From: Spirochaetae bacterium HGW-Spirochaetae-2
GTDB taxonomy: Bacteria; Spirochaetota; Spirochaetia; Sphaerochaetales; Sphaerochaetaceae
DNA length: 64,000 nucleotides
NCBI GenBank assembly: GCA_002839355.1
Contig: PGXW01000008.1
Span: forward strand, 1 to 64,000
Reading direction: 5' to 3'
Positions 25,045 to 33,397 of this stretch are shown here, in pieces. Under the pieces are notes generated by a model. It saw only the letters and a program-made list of their open reading frames with translations, was not told the origin of the DNA and did not search any database. The position numbers and the translations under genes were made by a program. Position 1 is the first letter of the stretch. Each line of letters begins with the position of its first letter.

Positions 25045-25330
25045 TAGCTTGGACATATAGATACCAGGTAGGAAATCCACGTTGCCCACGCAATTGGGCT
25101 TAATTTGGTGATTGCTATGGGTTTTCAAGAAATGGGGTTCCATGTAGCGTTTCCAACTTAACCACATTGAGAAGATGTCTCCGTGGGAATTATGTGTGGC
25201 TGGCAGTTGCAAAGCACTTAGCGAGTTTCTATTGCTGGCAGGATTTACATCGACCATTGGCCGGAATTGCTTCAGAATAGTGGTCGGAATTGACCAGCGA
25301 AGTCATCTGAGCATAATCTTTCAAAGCAAA
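25045..25330 (-). mobile_element. Probable decayed IS element (IS21-type end)
   Basis: The minus strand contains closely spaced TCAATTCCGACCA and CAATTCCGGCCA (about 25260-25302), which resemble the repeated TTCCGACC/ATTCCGG units at the ends of IS21-family elements. The 74-residue open frame from 25257 to 25033 has no recognisable domain and looks like fused debris. From 25045 to 25509 I see no intact gene. Family assignment rests on these short motifs only. Confidence 0.3.
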
Positions 25331-25509
25331 GCATCCAAAGGATACTTGCAATCGGTTGAAATCACCGTTTGAAGAACGTTTTTTGATAAATTCTTCAAAA
25401 TTGTATCGATTCCTTTCTTCACATTGCGATAAATCACAAGGCTTGCACTGGAGATTTTTAAGAATTTCTAGATGATTCTTTGCTTTTACTTTATGGATAA
25501 AGCATTATA

Positions 25510-26676
25510 CTATGAAATTTCTTTCAATTTGAAGATTTGTTCCCATGCGGATTTTTCAGATAGTTTGGATTCATCCTGGGGTTGTTTGAATAATCGGTAG
25601 AGGAAAAGACATGCGGCTCCGGTAGATACCTCGTTGTTGCCTTTGTTCGGTGATGCAAAAGCATACTTCGATTGTTGAGAAGCTAAAAATGTGTCCGATA
25701 ATGATTCCTGCAACACCTCATGGATGACATCGACCTTCCCCTTGAGATCACCACCAAAAATAATCGCCTCCGGATCAAAAACCGACGCAATGGGGATGAG
25801 GTTGATTAGCACTTCCTTTACCAAGTCCCTGAGAACCGTTTCATCATGCTGGATACCTGCTAGGCGGGATTGCGGAATGGATACCTGATTCCCGGTCTCG
25901 CAAGCCGTATTCCAATACACGCTGCGTAATTCTCCAGCCTGATTATGTGATCCGTGGATGACCCGGCCATCTATAACCACTCCCATGCCAATTCCCATTC
26001 CAGTATCCACCTGCTCATCTGGGTTGAATTTGGTGGTTCTTGCCAATAGATATAAAAAGGATGAGAATTTTCGGTTCCACGGTGGGAAAAGTTCGCCCCA
26101 TGCGCATGCGTTGGCATCGTTTTCAACAAACACGGGATACCTGAAATGGTCGGCGACCTCTTTTTGAAAATCAAAATCGTTCAGCTGGAACACAAAAGAC
26201 CGGTCAATACTATTTCTTTTTGGGTCTATGATACCTGAAATTGCTATTACGGCACCAATTATAGGTATTCCCTTGGTTTGCATGCTGTGTTCCGATTGTT
26301 GGAGAATAGCCATGCAATTGCGGGAGAATTGGTGGAAAGTGTATGGAAGCTCGTCCTCAAGGACCTGAACGACATGTCCATTCAGATCAAGAACGGTTGC
26401 AATATAGTTGGTCAAATGTATGGCAATGCCAATAGTATAGCCAAAATCTTCAATAATTTGCAGAATGATCGGAGGACGTCCCCCTTTACCGGTAGGCTCG
26501 ACCCGCAGTTCCCGCAAGATTCCGTTTTTAATAAGTTCAGGCACAATTGTAGTGACGGTAGATCGATCGATATCAAGCTCTCTGGCCAAATCGATGCGGC
26601 TTATACCTTTGGTCTCATGGGTGATCTCGAGGATCCGCGCGATGTTTTTCTTTTTCTGATCTTGTTGATAACCCGT
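25510..26676 (-). CDS. ROK-family transcriptional repressor, apparent ACG start
   Basis: This 388-residue NagC/XylR-type regulator has an N-terminal winged helix 'ISRIDLARELDIDRSTVTTI' with 'TGKGGRPP' as its wing, followed by a ROK sugar-kinase-like domain ('FVENDANACAWGE', 'GMGIGMGVVIDGRVIHGSHNQAGE'-type glycine-rich motif in two parts). The zinc-binding Cys set of ROK kinases is mostly absent. The first ordinary start (TTG 26589) would delete the first HTH helices. In-frame sequence continues up to 26676, where ACG is 6 nt after AGGAG, so either ACG is used or an ATG mutated. It is divergent from the second sugar importer, which it presumably represses. Confidence 0.82.
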   Translation of the reverse strand, partial: TGYQQDQKKKNIARILEITHETKGISRIDLARELDIDRSTVTTIVPELIKNGILRELRVEPTGKGGRPPIILQIIEDFGYTIGIAIHLTNYIATVLDLNGHVVQVLEDELPYTFHQFSRNCMAILQQSEHSMQTKGIPIIGAVIAISGIIDPKRNSIDRSFVFQLNDFDFQKEVADHFRYPVFVENDANACAWGELFPPWNRKFSSFLYLLARTTKFNPDEQVDTGMGIGMGVVIDGRVIHGSHNQAGELRSVYWNTACETGNQVSIPQSRLAGIQHDETVLRDLVKEVLINLIPIASVFDPEAIIFGGDLKGKVDVIHEVLQESLSDTFLASQQSKYAFASPNKGNNEVSTGAACLFLYRLFKQPQDESKLSEKSAWEQIFKLKEIS

Positions 26677-26705
26677 ATACCGCTCCTATATCTCTACCGA
26701 TAGGT

Positions 26706-26726
26706 ATTGTTTTTTCAATCAACAAT
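26706..26726 (-). promoter_or_regulatory. Inverted repeat upstream of the ROK gene
   Basis: ATTGTT (26706-26711) and AACAAT (26721-26726) share the TTGTT half-site of the perfect palindrome at 26809-26823. Both may bind the ROK repressor. Confidence 0.4.
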
Positions 26727-26778
26727 TATTGGGGGGATTTATCATTCAGTCAAGCATGTATGGTAAAAATTATTTTTC

Positions 26779-26823
26779 TTGACAAATCGGTAGAACTGTT
26801 TAAAATGATTGTTGTCACAACAA
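26779..26823 (+). promoter_or_regulatory. Promoter and candidate ROK operator of the second sugar importer
   Basis: TTGACA (26779-26784), a 16-nt spacer and TAAAAT (26801-26806) form the promoter. The perfect palindrome TTGTTGT-C-ACAACAA (26809-26823) overlaps the expected transcription start, an ideal repressor position. Confidence 0.65.
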
Positions 26824-26867
26824 ACAAAGCTTGTTGACTATCATGGATCACAAAAAAGGAGTGTAAA

Positions 26868-28118
26868 ATGAAAAGGATTCTTATCGCATTGGTGCTGTTA
26901 TGTTCTTTCTCACTATTGTTCGCGCAAGGAGGTACGGACAATAAGAAGATTTCTCCCAAAGAATTGCATCTGTTCCATTTTAAAGTGGATCAGATAGAAG
27001 AGTGGGAACTCATCTCTAAGGAATACGCCAAAGTCGAGCCAGGTATTAAGCTGGTTATTGAGACCGTTGGTGGCGCTTCAGATTGGAATACCGCCTTGAA
27101 AACCAAATTCGCGGCAGGTAATGGACCTGATATTTTCATCGTCGATGGTCCGGCACTGGCAAAAACCTTCATGGAATACCTTACCGACCTTAGCGACCAA
27201 AGCTGGGCACCACATGTGGTTGCATCGGCAAAAGCCCCGCTGACATTCGATGGAAAGCTGATGGGAATGCCATTCAATCTTGAAGGCTACGGCTTCATCT
27301 ATAACAAACAGATTTTCCGTGATGCCGGAATCTCCAAAGTTCCATCTACAGTGGCGGAGCTTCGCCAGGCAGCCGAAAAAATTCAAGCGATTGGCATCAC
27401 CCCGTTCGGTAATGGATATTCTGAATGGTGGGTGATAGGCATGCATCTCATGAATATTCCTTTCGCATTCCAATCCGACCCACAAGCCTTCTCCATTGCA
27501 TTGGATGCAGGTTCCGCAACCATATATGAAAACGATATTTTCAAAAATTTTAAAGAACTGTTCGACCTTACCATTGAATACGGTAACAAGAATTCCCTTA
27601 CTACGGACCATAATGCGCAAATGTCCCTGTTCAATACAGGAAAAGTCGCCATGGTGCAACAGGGTAACTGGAAAGAAGGTGAAATCTATAGCGCTAACCC
27701 GAATGCAGACATTGGACTATTGCCTATCCCTGTAAATAATGACGCAGATTTCTCGGGTAGAATTCCTGTCGGAGTCCCATTCTATTGGGTAGTGAACAAT
27801 CAGTCGGCACTACAGGATGATGCCAAGAAATTCCTTGAGTGGATGGTGACATCTGAATTCGGTCGAAGTTATATCACCGAGAAATTCGCATATATACCTG
27901 CCTTCGATAATATCGACTCGGTATCACTCGGAGGGTTGAGCCGCGATATCTTGGATTATGCCACACAGGGCAAGACAATCCCATGGTCTTTTACCACTTG
28001 GCACGATGGCATGTATAATGAGTTCGCTGAACATACCCAAAAGTATGTTGCCGGAAGAATATCCTATGACGAAATGTTGGTGGCCATGCAAGCCTCATGG
28101 GAAAAACTCGCTAAATAA
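26868..28118 (+). CDS. Extracellular solute-binding protein of the second sugar ABC importer
   Basis: This family 1 sugar-binding protein has 416 residues. The signal peptide is 'MKRILIALVLLCSFSLLFAQ', residues 1-20; a lipoprotein Cys is absent at the cleavage site. The mature protein shows 'GVPFYWVVNNQSALQDDAKK' and 'AQMSLFNTGKVAMVQQGNW', typical of CUT1 binding proteins for oligosaccharides. GGAG precedes the ATG by 6 nt. It is the first gene of an operon with two permeases and a Gfo/Idh oxidoreductase, divergent from the ROK repressor. Composition is A+T-richer than in the first 24 kb. Confidence 0.92.
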   Translation: MKRILIALVLLCSFSLLFAQGGTDNKKISPKELHLFHFKVDQIEEWELISKEYAKVEPGIKLVIETVGGASDWNTALKTKFAAGNGPDIFIVDGPALAKTFMEYLTDLSDQSWAPHVVASAKAPLTFDGKLMGMPFNLEGYGFIYNKQIFRDAGISKVPSTVAELRQAAEKIQAIGITPFGNGYSEWWVIGMHLMNIPFAFQSDPQAFSIALDAGSATIYENDIFKNFKELFDLTIEYGNKNSLTTDHNAQMSLFNTGKVAMVQQGNWKEGEIYSANPNADIGLLPIPVNNDADFSGRIPVGVPFYWVVNNQSALQDDAKKFLEWMVTSEFGRSYITEKFAYIPAFDNIDSVSLGGLSRDILDYATQGKTIPWSFTTWHDGMYNEFAEHTQKYVAGRISYDEMLVAMQASWEKLAK

Positions 28119-28210
28119 AATGTATCAATACCCCGGGGCAAGAACCGACCCCAAGGAGCGAGAATTTTTTCCTTGCGTTCACAACATTCGCTCGGGATTA
28201 AGCCCCATGC

Positions 28211-28243
28211 ATGATTTCCGAAGCGAGAAGCTTCGGAAATCAT
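28211..28243 (+). promoter_or_regulatory. Perfect 14-bp intercistronic hairpin after the binding-protein gene
   Basis: ATGATTTCCGAAGC (28211-28224) and GCTTCGGAAATCAT (28230-28243) form a perfect stem with a 5-nt loop. There is no T-tract, so it is more likely an mRNA-stabilising or partial-termination element than a full terminator. Confidence 0.75.
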
Positions 28244-28264
28244 GGAATCTTGTAAGGAGTCCAT

Positions 28265-29152
28265 ATGGATGTGAAGAATAAAAAGTGGAGGGAGCGCACC
28301 CTTGCGACAGTATTTCTGGGCCCAAGCACATTCTTTTTCCTATTGGTGATCGCGGTACCGTTTCTTTCGGGTATTTACTATAGTTTCACCAATTGGAATG
28401 GTGTGCAGTCCAAAGCTACATGGAGCGGTCTGAGCAATTTCAAATATCTACTACTACAGGATTCCCAGTTTTTCGCATCCTTTTGGTTCACTTTTCGTTT
28501 TACTCTCACCACTTTGGTGATAACGAACGTAGTGGCTTTTCTATTCGCAATGGCATTGGTTCAACCTCTTCGATTCCGTGGGGCCCTACGAACCGTATTT
28601 TTTCTACCTAATGTGATCGGAGGAGTCCTGTTGGGTTTTGTCTGGCGGTTCATCCTGGTAAACGGATTCGCAACCCTAGGCGAGCTCACTTCAATCAAAT
28701 TGTTTCTGCTCCCCTGGTTGGGTTCTCCAGAAACCGGATTCTGGGGAATAGTCATTGTCTATACATGGCAATCCGTCGGATATCTCATGATCATCTATAT
28801 CGCCCATCTACTGAATATCGACTCTCAGTTGCTCGAAGCAGCTCAAATAGACGGGGCCCACGGCTTTTTCCTATTCACTCGGATGATTCTGCCCCTGTCC
28901 ATGCCCGCGATCACAGTCTGCCTATTCCTTGTACTTTCATGGACATTCAAGAGTTTCGATATCGTATTGTCATTGACCGCGGGAGGCCCGTTTCGATCGA
29001 CTGAGACAGTCGCATTGAACATTTATCGGGAAGCCTTTACCTACGGTAATTATGGCATCGGTTCGGCTAAGTCCATTATCTATTTTCTTGTTGTTGGTGG
29101 AATCACTTTTGTCCAGGTCCGCCTTACCAAGAAGATGGAGGTCGAAGCATGA
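28265..29152 (+). CDS. Carbohydrate ABC transporter permease (MalF type)
   Basis: This is a 295-residue inner-membrane permease. The first hydrophobic segment follows a short basic N-terminus (residues about 14-35), with 'YYSFTNWNGV' and 'GLSNFKYLL' as CUT1 hallmarks. The EAA loop reads 'LLEAAQIDGAHGFFLFTRMI' with 'LPLSMPAITVC' after it. AAGGAG lies 6 nt before the ATG. Its stop overlaps the start of the next permease by 4 nt. Together they form the channel of the second sugar importer. Confidence 0.93.
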   Translation: MDVKNKKWRERTLATVFLGPSTFFFLLVIAVPFLSGIYYSFTNWNGVQSKATWSGLSNFKYLLLQDSQFFASFWFTFRFTLTTLVITNVVAFLFAMALVQPLRFRGALRTVFFLPNVIGGVLLGFVWRFILVNGFATLGELTSIKLFLLPWLGSPETGFWGIVIVYTWQSVGYLMIIYIAHLLNIDSQLLEAAQIDGAHGFFLFTRMILPLSMPAITVCLFLVLSWTFKSFDIVLSLTAGGPFRSTETVALNIYREAFTYGNYGIGSAKSIIYFLVVGGITFVQVRLTKKMEVEA

Positions 29153-29982
29153 TTGCGAAAAACAGAAACATGACGGTACGGCTTTTGGAATTGCTGATGG
29201 TGTTCTTCGCATTTCTTTTTCTGACTCCGTTTTATTTTGTCCTGGTCAATTCGCTAAAACCATTTGGCGAGATACTGAATAATGCTGCATCGATACCGAC
29301 CGTGGTTGCCTGGGGCAACTATTCGAATGCCTTTCAGAAAATCAATTTCGTTAGTGTTCTTCTGAACTCTTTGTCCATCACTGTAATTTCCATCATACTG
29401 TTGGTGGCCATGGGATCCATGGCATCTTGGTGGATGGTCCGCAATGGAACGAAATTCACCACCATATTGTTCTATGCATGTATAGCAGCGATGATCACTC
29501 CCTTCCAATCTTTCATGATTCCTCTCATGAGGGTGGTGACTACTCTTGATCTAGTAAACAGTAGAAAAGGGCTTATCATTGTGTATCTCGGATACAGCAC
29601 ACCCTTCACTGTTTTTCTCTACCACGGGTTCATTAAGTCCGTCCCAATCCAGATGGAGGAGTCGGCCTTGATTGATGGTTGTAATAGATTCCAGATATTC
29701 TTCTATATAGTGCTACCACTCATCCGCAGCATGACGGTGACAGTGATCATTCTCCAGACATTGTTGATCTGGAACGACTTCCTGCTCCCCTTGCTTCTGT
29801 TGACCGATCGTTCTTTGCATACCATCCCTTTGGCAGTATTTAGTTTTTTCGGCCAATACACCAACCGATGGGATTATGCGTTGGCGACATTGGTCCTGGG
29901 GATGCTACCGATAATTATTTTCTTCTTGATAATGCAAAAATATGTTGTTGCTGGTGTTCGTGCTGGTGCAGTCAAAGGATAA
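29149..29982 (+). CDS. Carbohydrate ABC transporter permease (MalG type)
   Basis: This is the 277-residue partner permease. The segment 'FFAFLFLTPFYFVLVNSLK' is the first membrane helix, the EAA loop reads 'QMEESALIDGCNRFQIFFYI' and the C-terminus 'MQKYVVAGVRAGAVKG' is the canonical MalG ending. It starts in the stop of the preceding permease (ATGA). No ATPase gene is present between here and the end of the operon, so this importer too must use an ATPase encoded elsewhere. Confidence 0.93.
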   Translation: MIAKNRNMTVRLLELLMVFFAFLFLTPFYFVLVNSLKPFGEILNNAASIPTVVAWGNYSNAFQKINFVSVLLNSLSITVISIILLVAMGSMASWWMVRNGTKFTTILFYACIAAMITPFQSFMIPLMRVVTTLDLVNSRKGLIIVYLGYSTPFTVFLYHGFIKSVPIQMEESALIDGCNRFQIFFYIVLPLIRSMTVTVIILQTLLIWNDFLLPLLLLTDRSLHTIPLAVFSFFGQYTNRWDYALATLVLGMLPIIIFFLIMQKYVVAGVRAGAVKG

Positions 29983-29986
29983 TACA

Positions 29987-31246
29987 ATGAACAGCAAGAT
30001 GAGAAAGGGACTGCATCTAGCGGTTATAGGAGCCGGTAGTCGCGGACGGGCATATAGCGCTTTTGCATTACAAAATCCGGAGAGATTGGTGATCCATGCT
30101 ATTGCCGAACCTATCAAGGTCCGAAGGGACGCTTTTGGTGATCGATATGATATTCCGGCTGAACGTCGTTATGCAACGTGGCAGGATTTGCTCGAAGACA
30201 ATTGTAAAGCCGATGCAGTGCTTATTGCTACCATCGACCGCGAACATGTCGATCCGGCGGTAGCTTTTGCCAATGCAGGCTACAACATTCTCTTGGAGAA
30301 ACCTATGGCGATTGATTCTCACGGGTGTTCTCTCATTGTGGATGCGGTACAACGGAACAACATCCTGTTCGGAGTATGCCATGTGCTGCTGTATACACCG
30401 CATACCATAGCTGTGCAGGAAATTGTGGGTTCAGGAAGAATCGGAGAGATTGTCTCGCTCCAACGGGTGGAACCAGTGGGTTTCTGGCATTTCGTACACT
30501 CATATGTCCGGGGCAACTGGCGAAGGGAGGATACGAGCAGCCCGGTACTTCTAGCCAAGTCCTGTCATGATCTTGATTGGATTATCAGCATCATGGGAGC
30601 AGAAGTACAATCCATTTCATCTTTTGGTTTTAAAAACCATTTCCGCAAGGAATTCAAACCTGAGCATGCTTCGGACCGTTGTGTGACTTGCCAAGTGGAA
30701 TCCAACTGTCCCTATTCCGCTGCACGATTTTATACAAACCTATTTCAAAAGGGTGAATTGGTGTGGCCGCTTGATACGATGATAGATGAACTTTCAGAAG
30801 TAGCCCTCAATGAAGCTTTATACTCAGGGCCCTATGGGCGGTGTGTCTATGCGTGTGACAATTCCGTCATGGACAATCAGGTGGTAAACCTTGCCTTTAA
30901 GGGCAATAAGACGGCAAGCTTTTCAATGGTGGCTTTTTCCGATGTATCAGATAGAAAGACATGCATATTCGGGACCAGAGGGATGTTGGAGACCAATGGC
31001 GAGATTATCAGAATATACGACTTCTTGACCGACTCATGGGAAACAATGCAAATAAGTTGTGGCGATGCCACCGCGGCCGAAGGGCACAGCGGGGGTGATT
31101 TTGGATTGATGGATGCATTTGTATCAGCATGGGAGACAGGGGATTGGTCTCGGATTAAAAGCAACGCCTTGGAGGCCAGGGTAAGCCATGAGGTTGTTTT
31201 CGCCGCTGAACAGGCTCGGTTGGAAAATACCGTGGTGCACTTGTAG
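29987..31246 (+). CDS. Gfo/Idh/MocA oxidoreductase with a cysteine-rich insert
   Basis: This is a 419-residue NAD(P)-dependent dehydrogenase. The N-terminal 'LAVIGAGSRGRAYSAFAL' is the Rossmann loop and 'ILLEKPMAIDSHG' carries the catalytic Lys. The mid-region 'DRCVTCQVESNCPYSA' (near residue 230) contains three closely spaced Cys, an insert absent from the Gfo/Idh paralogue at 21365 and suggestive of a metal site; this is inference. ATG 29987 has AAAGGA 7 nt upstream; the longer frame starts inside the permease. As last gene of the operon it probably performs the first oxidation of the imported glycoside or sugar. Confidence 0.88.
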   Translation: MNSKMRKGLHLAVIGAGSRGRAYSAFALQNPERLVIHAIAEPIKVRRDAFGDRYDIPAERRYATWQDLLEDNCKADAVLIATIDREHVDPAVAFANAGYNILLEKPMAIDSHGCSLIVDAVQRNNILFGVCHVLLYTPHTIAVQEIVGSGRIGEIVSLQRVEPVGFWHFVHSYVRGNWRREDTSSPVLLAKSCHDLDWIISIMGAEVQSISSFGFKNHFRKEFKPEHASDRCVTCQVESNCPYSAARFYTNLFQKGELVWPLDTMIDELSEVALNEALYSGPYGRCVYACDNSVMDNQVVNLAFKGNKTASFSMVAFSDVSDRKTCIFGTRGMLETNGEIIRIYDFLTDSWETMQISCGDATAAEGHSGGDFGLMDAFVSAWETGDWSRIKSNALEARVSHEVVFAAEQARLENTVVHL

Positions 31247-31353
31247 GCACAAAGAAGCCAGTATAAGCTGATAAATTCTTAAGAAGACAATACTGGAATT
31301 CATCCTTCTCGGCATCCTCATACCAACCCAGAATGGATAACGTCGTCTTCCTT

Positions 31354-31449
31354 ACACACTCCTCAAGCGGCCACCGGCCGATAGGCGCATAGGGATAGGA
31401 TGCGAGCTGGCGCTACCTACCCTTTTCCCCCAACATCACCTGAAAGATC
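31354..31449 (+). repeat. Interspersed ~90-nt repeat, copy 2
   Basis: It runs from CACACTCCTCAAGCGG through GGCGCATAGGGATAGG, GCGAGCTGGCGC and CCCTTTTCCCCC to AACATCACCTGAAA. Copy 3 (33056) aligns over its full length; copy 4 (46359) aligns to the 3' half and continues with it into the palindromic repeat. The upstream bases 31247-31353 hold only a weak inverted repeat CCAGTAT/ATACTGG (31258-31296). Confidence 0.7.
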
Positions 31450-31472
31450 CGAAGAAACAATTAACGGTTAAT

Positions 31473-31510
31473 ATTTTGAATACATAATACAAAAACGGAA
31501 CCAGGTACTT
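31473..31510 (+). repeat. Palindromic repeat unit 1
   Basis: ATTTTGAATACATAATACAA followed by AACGGAACCAGGTAC is a diverged copy of the family whose intact core is ATTTTGTATACAAAAT plus GGTGCCAGGCACC. It lies between repeat copy 2 and the end of the TetR gene. Confidence 0.6.
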
Positions 31511-31522
31511 GCCTTGGCAATT

Positions 31523-32227
31523 TTAGCGATTCTCGAGTTCAAATACAATTCGCTCGAGTTCCCGCCCAAACAATTCGTCTCCGTTGGGAAAGAACGGTGG
31601 CAGCTGATGACCCAGTTCCACCATCATGAGTCCCTGGACTCTGGTTGCGATAGTGAACGCCAGATAGAGAATATCGGGATGCACGTGGTGTATCGCATCG
31701 CTCCACGCTTGCAGGGCAGCAAGCAATTCCGGTGACGCTGTTGGATGTACAGGTAGCTGTAGATCTCCGCAGGCACGGGCATCATTGATGGTACGGATCA
31801 AGGCAGTCAGTGATGCACCGGCGATCTGCATCGTCTGTTCCCACGGAGCCTCATATTCATTGATCGGTTCACCGAAAATTAAGCGGAATGCGGCAGGTTG
31901 CTCCAGTGCCCACCTGCGGTAGGTCAATCCCAGTTCACGCAGTCGTGTTTGCCAGGGCAACGATTGCAATCGCTGTGCCGTCGCATCCAATGCAAGTCTC
32001 AACGAATCGAACGCATCCAGGATCAAAGCAGTCACCAGCTCCTGTTTGCTGGGGAAGTACCGGTACAAAGCTGGCGCAGAGAGCCCCAGGGAAGATGCGA
32101 TACCACGCAGGGACAATGCGGAGGCTCCGTTGGCATGGATTTGTATCCACGCGGCCTGCTTGATCTCTTCCTTCGTCATCTGCTGCAGACGTTCGCGTCT
32201 CCCTAAGGTCGGCTTCTTTTCATTCAT
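31523..32227 (-). CDS. TetR family transcriptional regulator
   Basis: This is a 234-residue repressor. The N-terminal HTH reads 'LSLRGIASSLGLSAPALYRYFPSKQEL' (written in the family as SLRGIA...YRYF.SK), residues about 40-68. The C-terminal part with 'YRRWALEQPAAFRLIFGEPI' matches the WHG/TetR_C_13 domain. The upstream secreted-protein gene ends 1 nt before this start, so both form an operon. A frameshifted copy of its last 40 or so codons lies at 46234-46357. The ligand is unknown. Confidence 0.9.
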   Translation of the reverse strand: MNEKKPTLGRRERLQQMTKEEIKQAAWIQIHANGASALSLRGIASSLGLSAPALYRYFPSKQELVTALILDAFDSLRLALDATAQRLQSLPWQTRLRELGLTYRRWALEQPAAFRLIFGEPINEYEAPWEQTMQIAGASLTALIRTINDARACGDLQLPVHPTASPELLAALQAWSDAIHHVHPDILYLAFTIATRVQGLMMVELGHQLPPFFPNGDELFGRELERIVFELENR

Positions 32228-32228
32228 G

Positions 32229-32894
32229 TCAACGCTCCTCGTAGGTAACCCTGAGGTCCGAAAACAGCTGCAATGCGGTATCCAAACCTTCCAGCCCTTC
32301 CGTTATCTGTCCATCGAGCCCGGCAGGATCGCCTTGGCCCACCGGCTGGAATTCCATTTCCACCGGACCTTGTCCTATGGTGATATCCGCCCGATAGATG
32401 ACCGACGGTTGTCCATTCACTCCCAGCTTCTTGGGAAATATGGCATTATAATCATAACTCCTGTTTGTCTCCAGTAGCACACGATAGGTTCCCGGAGCAA
32501 GATTGTCGGAAATTCGGACTGATTTCTGGACTCCCGATTGCGAGGTGGCAGCCGATACATCGTCCACTTCGGTCTCGTACAGATGATTCCAGACGGGAAG
32601 CGCTTCAGGCCTTCCCGACTTCGGGGCTGCACGCCAAGCTTTCTCGGCACCCCTGAGGGTTACGTACAAGGTTTCCAGGTATTCACCCTCTGCTGTCTCC
32701 AGCCACACGGCAACCTGTGGTTCCACATCGTAGCCGAAGATGAACCAACCTCCCCTTCCCGTATAGTACGGCCCTGGCGTCAATTGGATTTCGAGTGAAC
32801 GGGAAGCTTGCGTTGAAGAAGAGAAGATCGGCAAGCCAAGTGCGGAACATACCAGAAGGCATGCGATGCAAAGTTGAATGCGTAGCGATTTCAT
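32229..32894 (-). CDS. Secreted DUF2271-like protein
   Basis: This exported protein has 221 residues and an N-terminal signal peptide (basic 'MKSLRIQ', hydrophobic to about residue 27). The mature part 'PQVAVWLETAEGEYLETLYVT', 'LPVWNHL' and 'LAPGTYRVLLETNRSYDYN' resembles DUF2271 proteins, which are periplasmic and often associated with flavin or iron redox proteins. DUF2271 proteins usually have a lysine- or histidine-rich N-terminus that is not present. ATG 32894 lies after a weak purine site (GGAGTACC region). It is the first gene of an operon with the TetR repressor. Confidence 0.65.
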   Translation of the reverse strand: MKSLRIQLCIACLLVCSALGLPIFSSSTQASRSLEIQLTPGPYYTGRGGWFIFGYDVEPQVAVWLETAEGEYLETLYVTLRGAEKAWRAAPKSGRPEALPVWNHLYETEVDDVSAATSQSGVQKSVRISDNLAPGTYRVLLETNRSYDYNAIFPKKLGVNGQPSVIYRADITIGQGPVEMEFQPVGQGDPAGLDGQITEGLEGLDTALQLFSDLRVTYEER

Positions 32895-32942
32895 AGGTAC
32901 TCCATGAGCCCCTACGGGCACATTGTAAAATTTACAGTAATT

Positions 32943-32995
32943 ATTATAATTAACACTGTTAACTTTGATTTACACCGTTACACAATTTTTGTCAA
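32943..32995 (-). promoter_or_regulatory. Promoter of the DUF2271-tetR operon with palindrome
   Basis: Reading leftwards, TTGACA (32995-32990), a 17-nt spacer and TAAATC (32972-32967) form the promoter. TTAAC-ACT-GTTAA (about 32950-32963), just downstream, is a candidate TetR operator. Confidence 0.5.
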
Positions 32996-33055
32996 GTTGT
33001 TTGCATAGCAAAACAAAAAACATGAAAAAAAATTTTCCAGGGAAGAAATGGAAGG

Positions 33056-33148
33056 TACACACTCTTCAAGCGGGCATCGGTCGATAGTTGCGTAGGGATG
33101 GGAGCGAGTTGACGCAGCCTTCCCTTTTCCCTCGATGTCGCCTGATCT
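33056..33148 (+). repeat. Interspersed ~90-nt repeat, copy 3
   Basis: It runs from ACACACTCTTCAAGCGGG through TTGCGTAGGGATGGGAGCG, GACGCAGCCTTCCCTTTTCCC to GTCGCCTGATC and aligns with copy 2. It sits between the TetR operon and the ATPase/TOPRIM module. The rest of 32996-33329 shows no gene. Confidence 0.7.
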
Positions 33149-33329
33149 ACCATAAATTCAAGTCCAAATCCTCAAACCACACATCTAATAGGCTGCAATA
33201 TAAGTTTTGGATCGTTGCACACGATTCTTCGAAAACTATTGCTGTCATGATAAAAAATCTCATGAATTCATACCATCAGCAAAATACATCAAGTTGAACT
33301 ATTTACTACACTTCATTATAAATTTGTAT

Positions 33330-33358
33330 TTGATTTTATTAACTATTGATATTATAAT
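33330..33358 (+). promoter_or_regulatory. Promoter of the ATPase/TOPRIM module
   Basis: TTGATT (33330-33335), a 17-nt spacer and TATAAT (33353-33358) lie 40 nt before the ATPase start, in very A+T-rich sequence. Confidence 0.65.
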
Positions 33359-33397
33359 ATACCAAGAAGTTGAATTTGGAAATATCGGGAAAATCAA

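Noticed and set aside
25033-25257. 74-codon minus-strand frame as a real gene
   Set aside because: No recognisable domain, overlaps repeat copy 1 at its end and an IS-like motif at its start; treated as debris.
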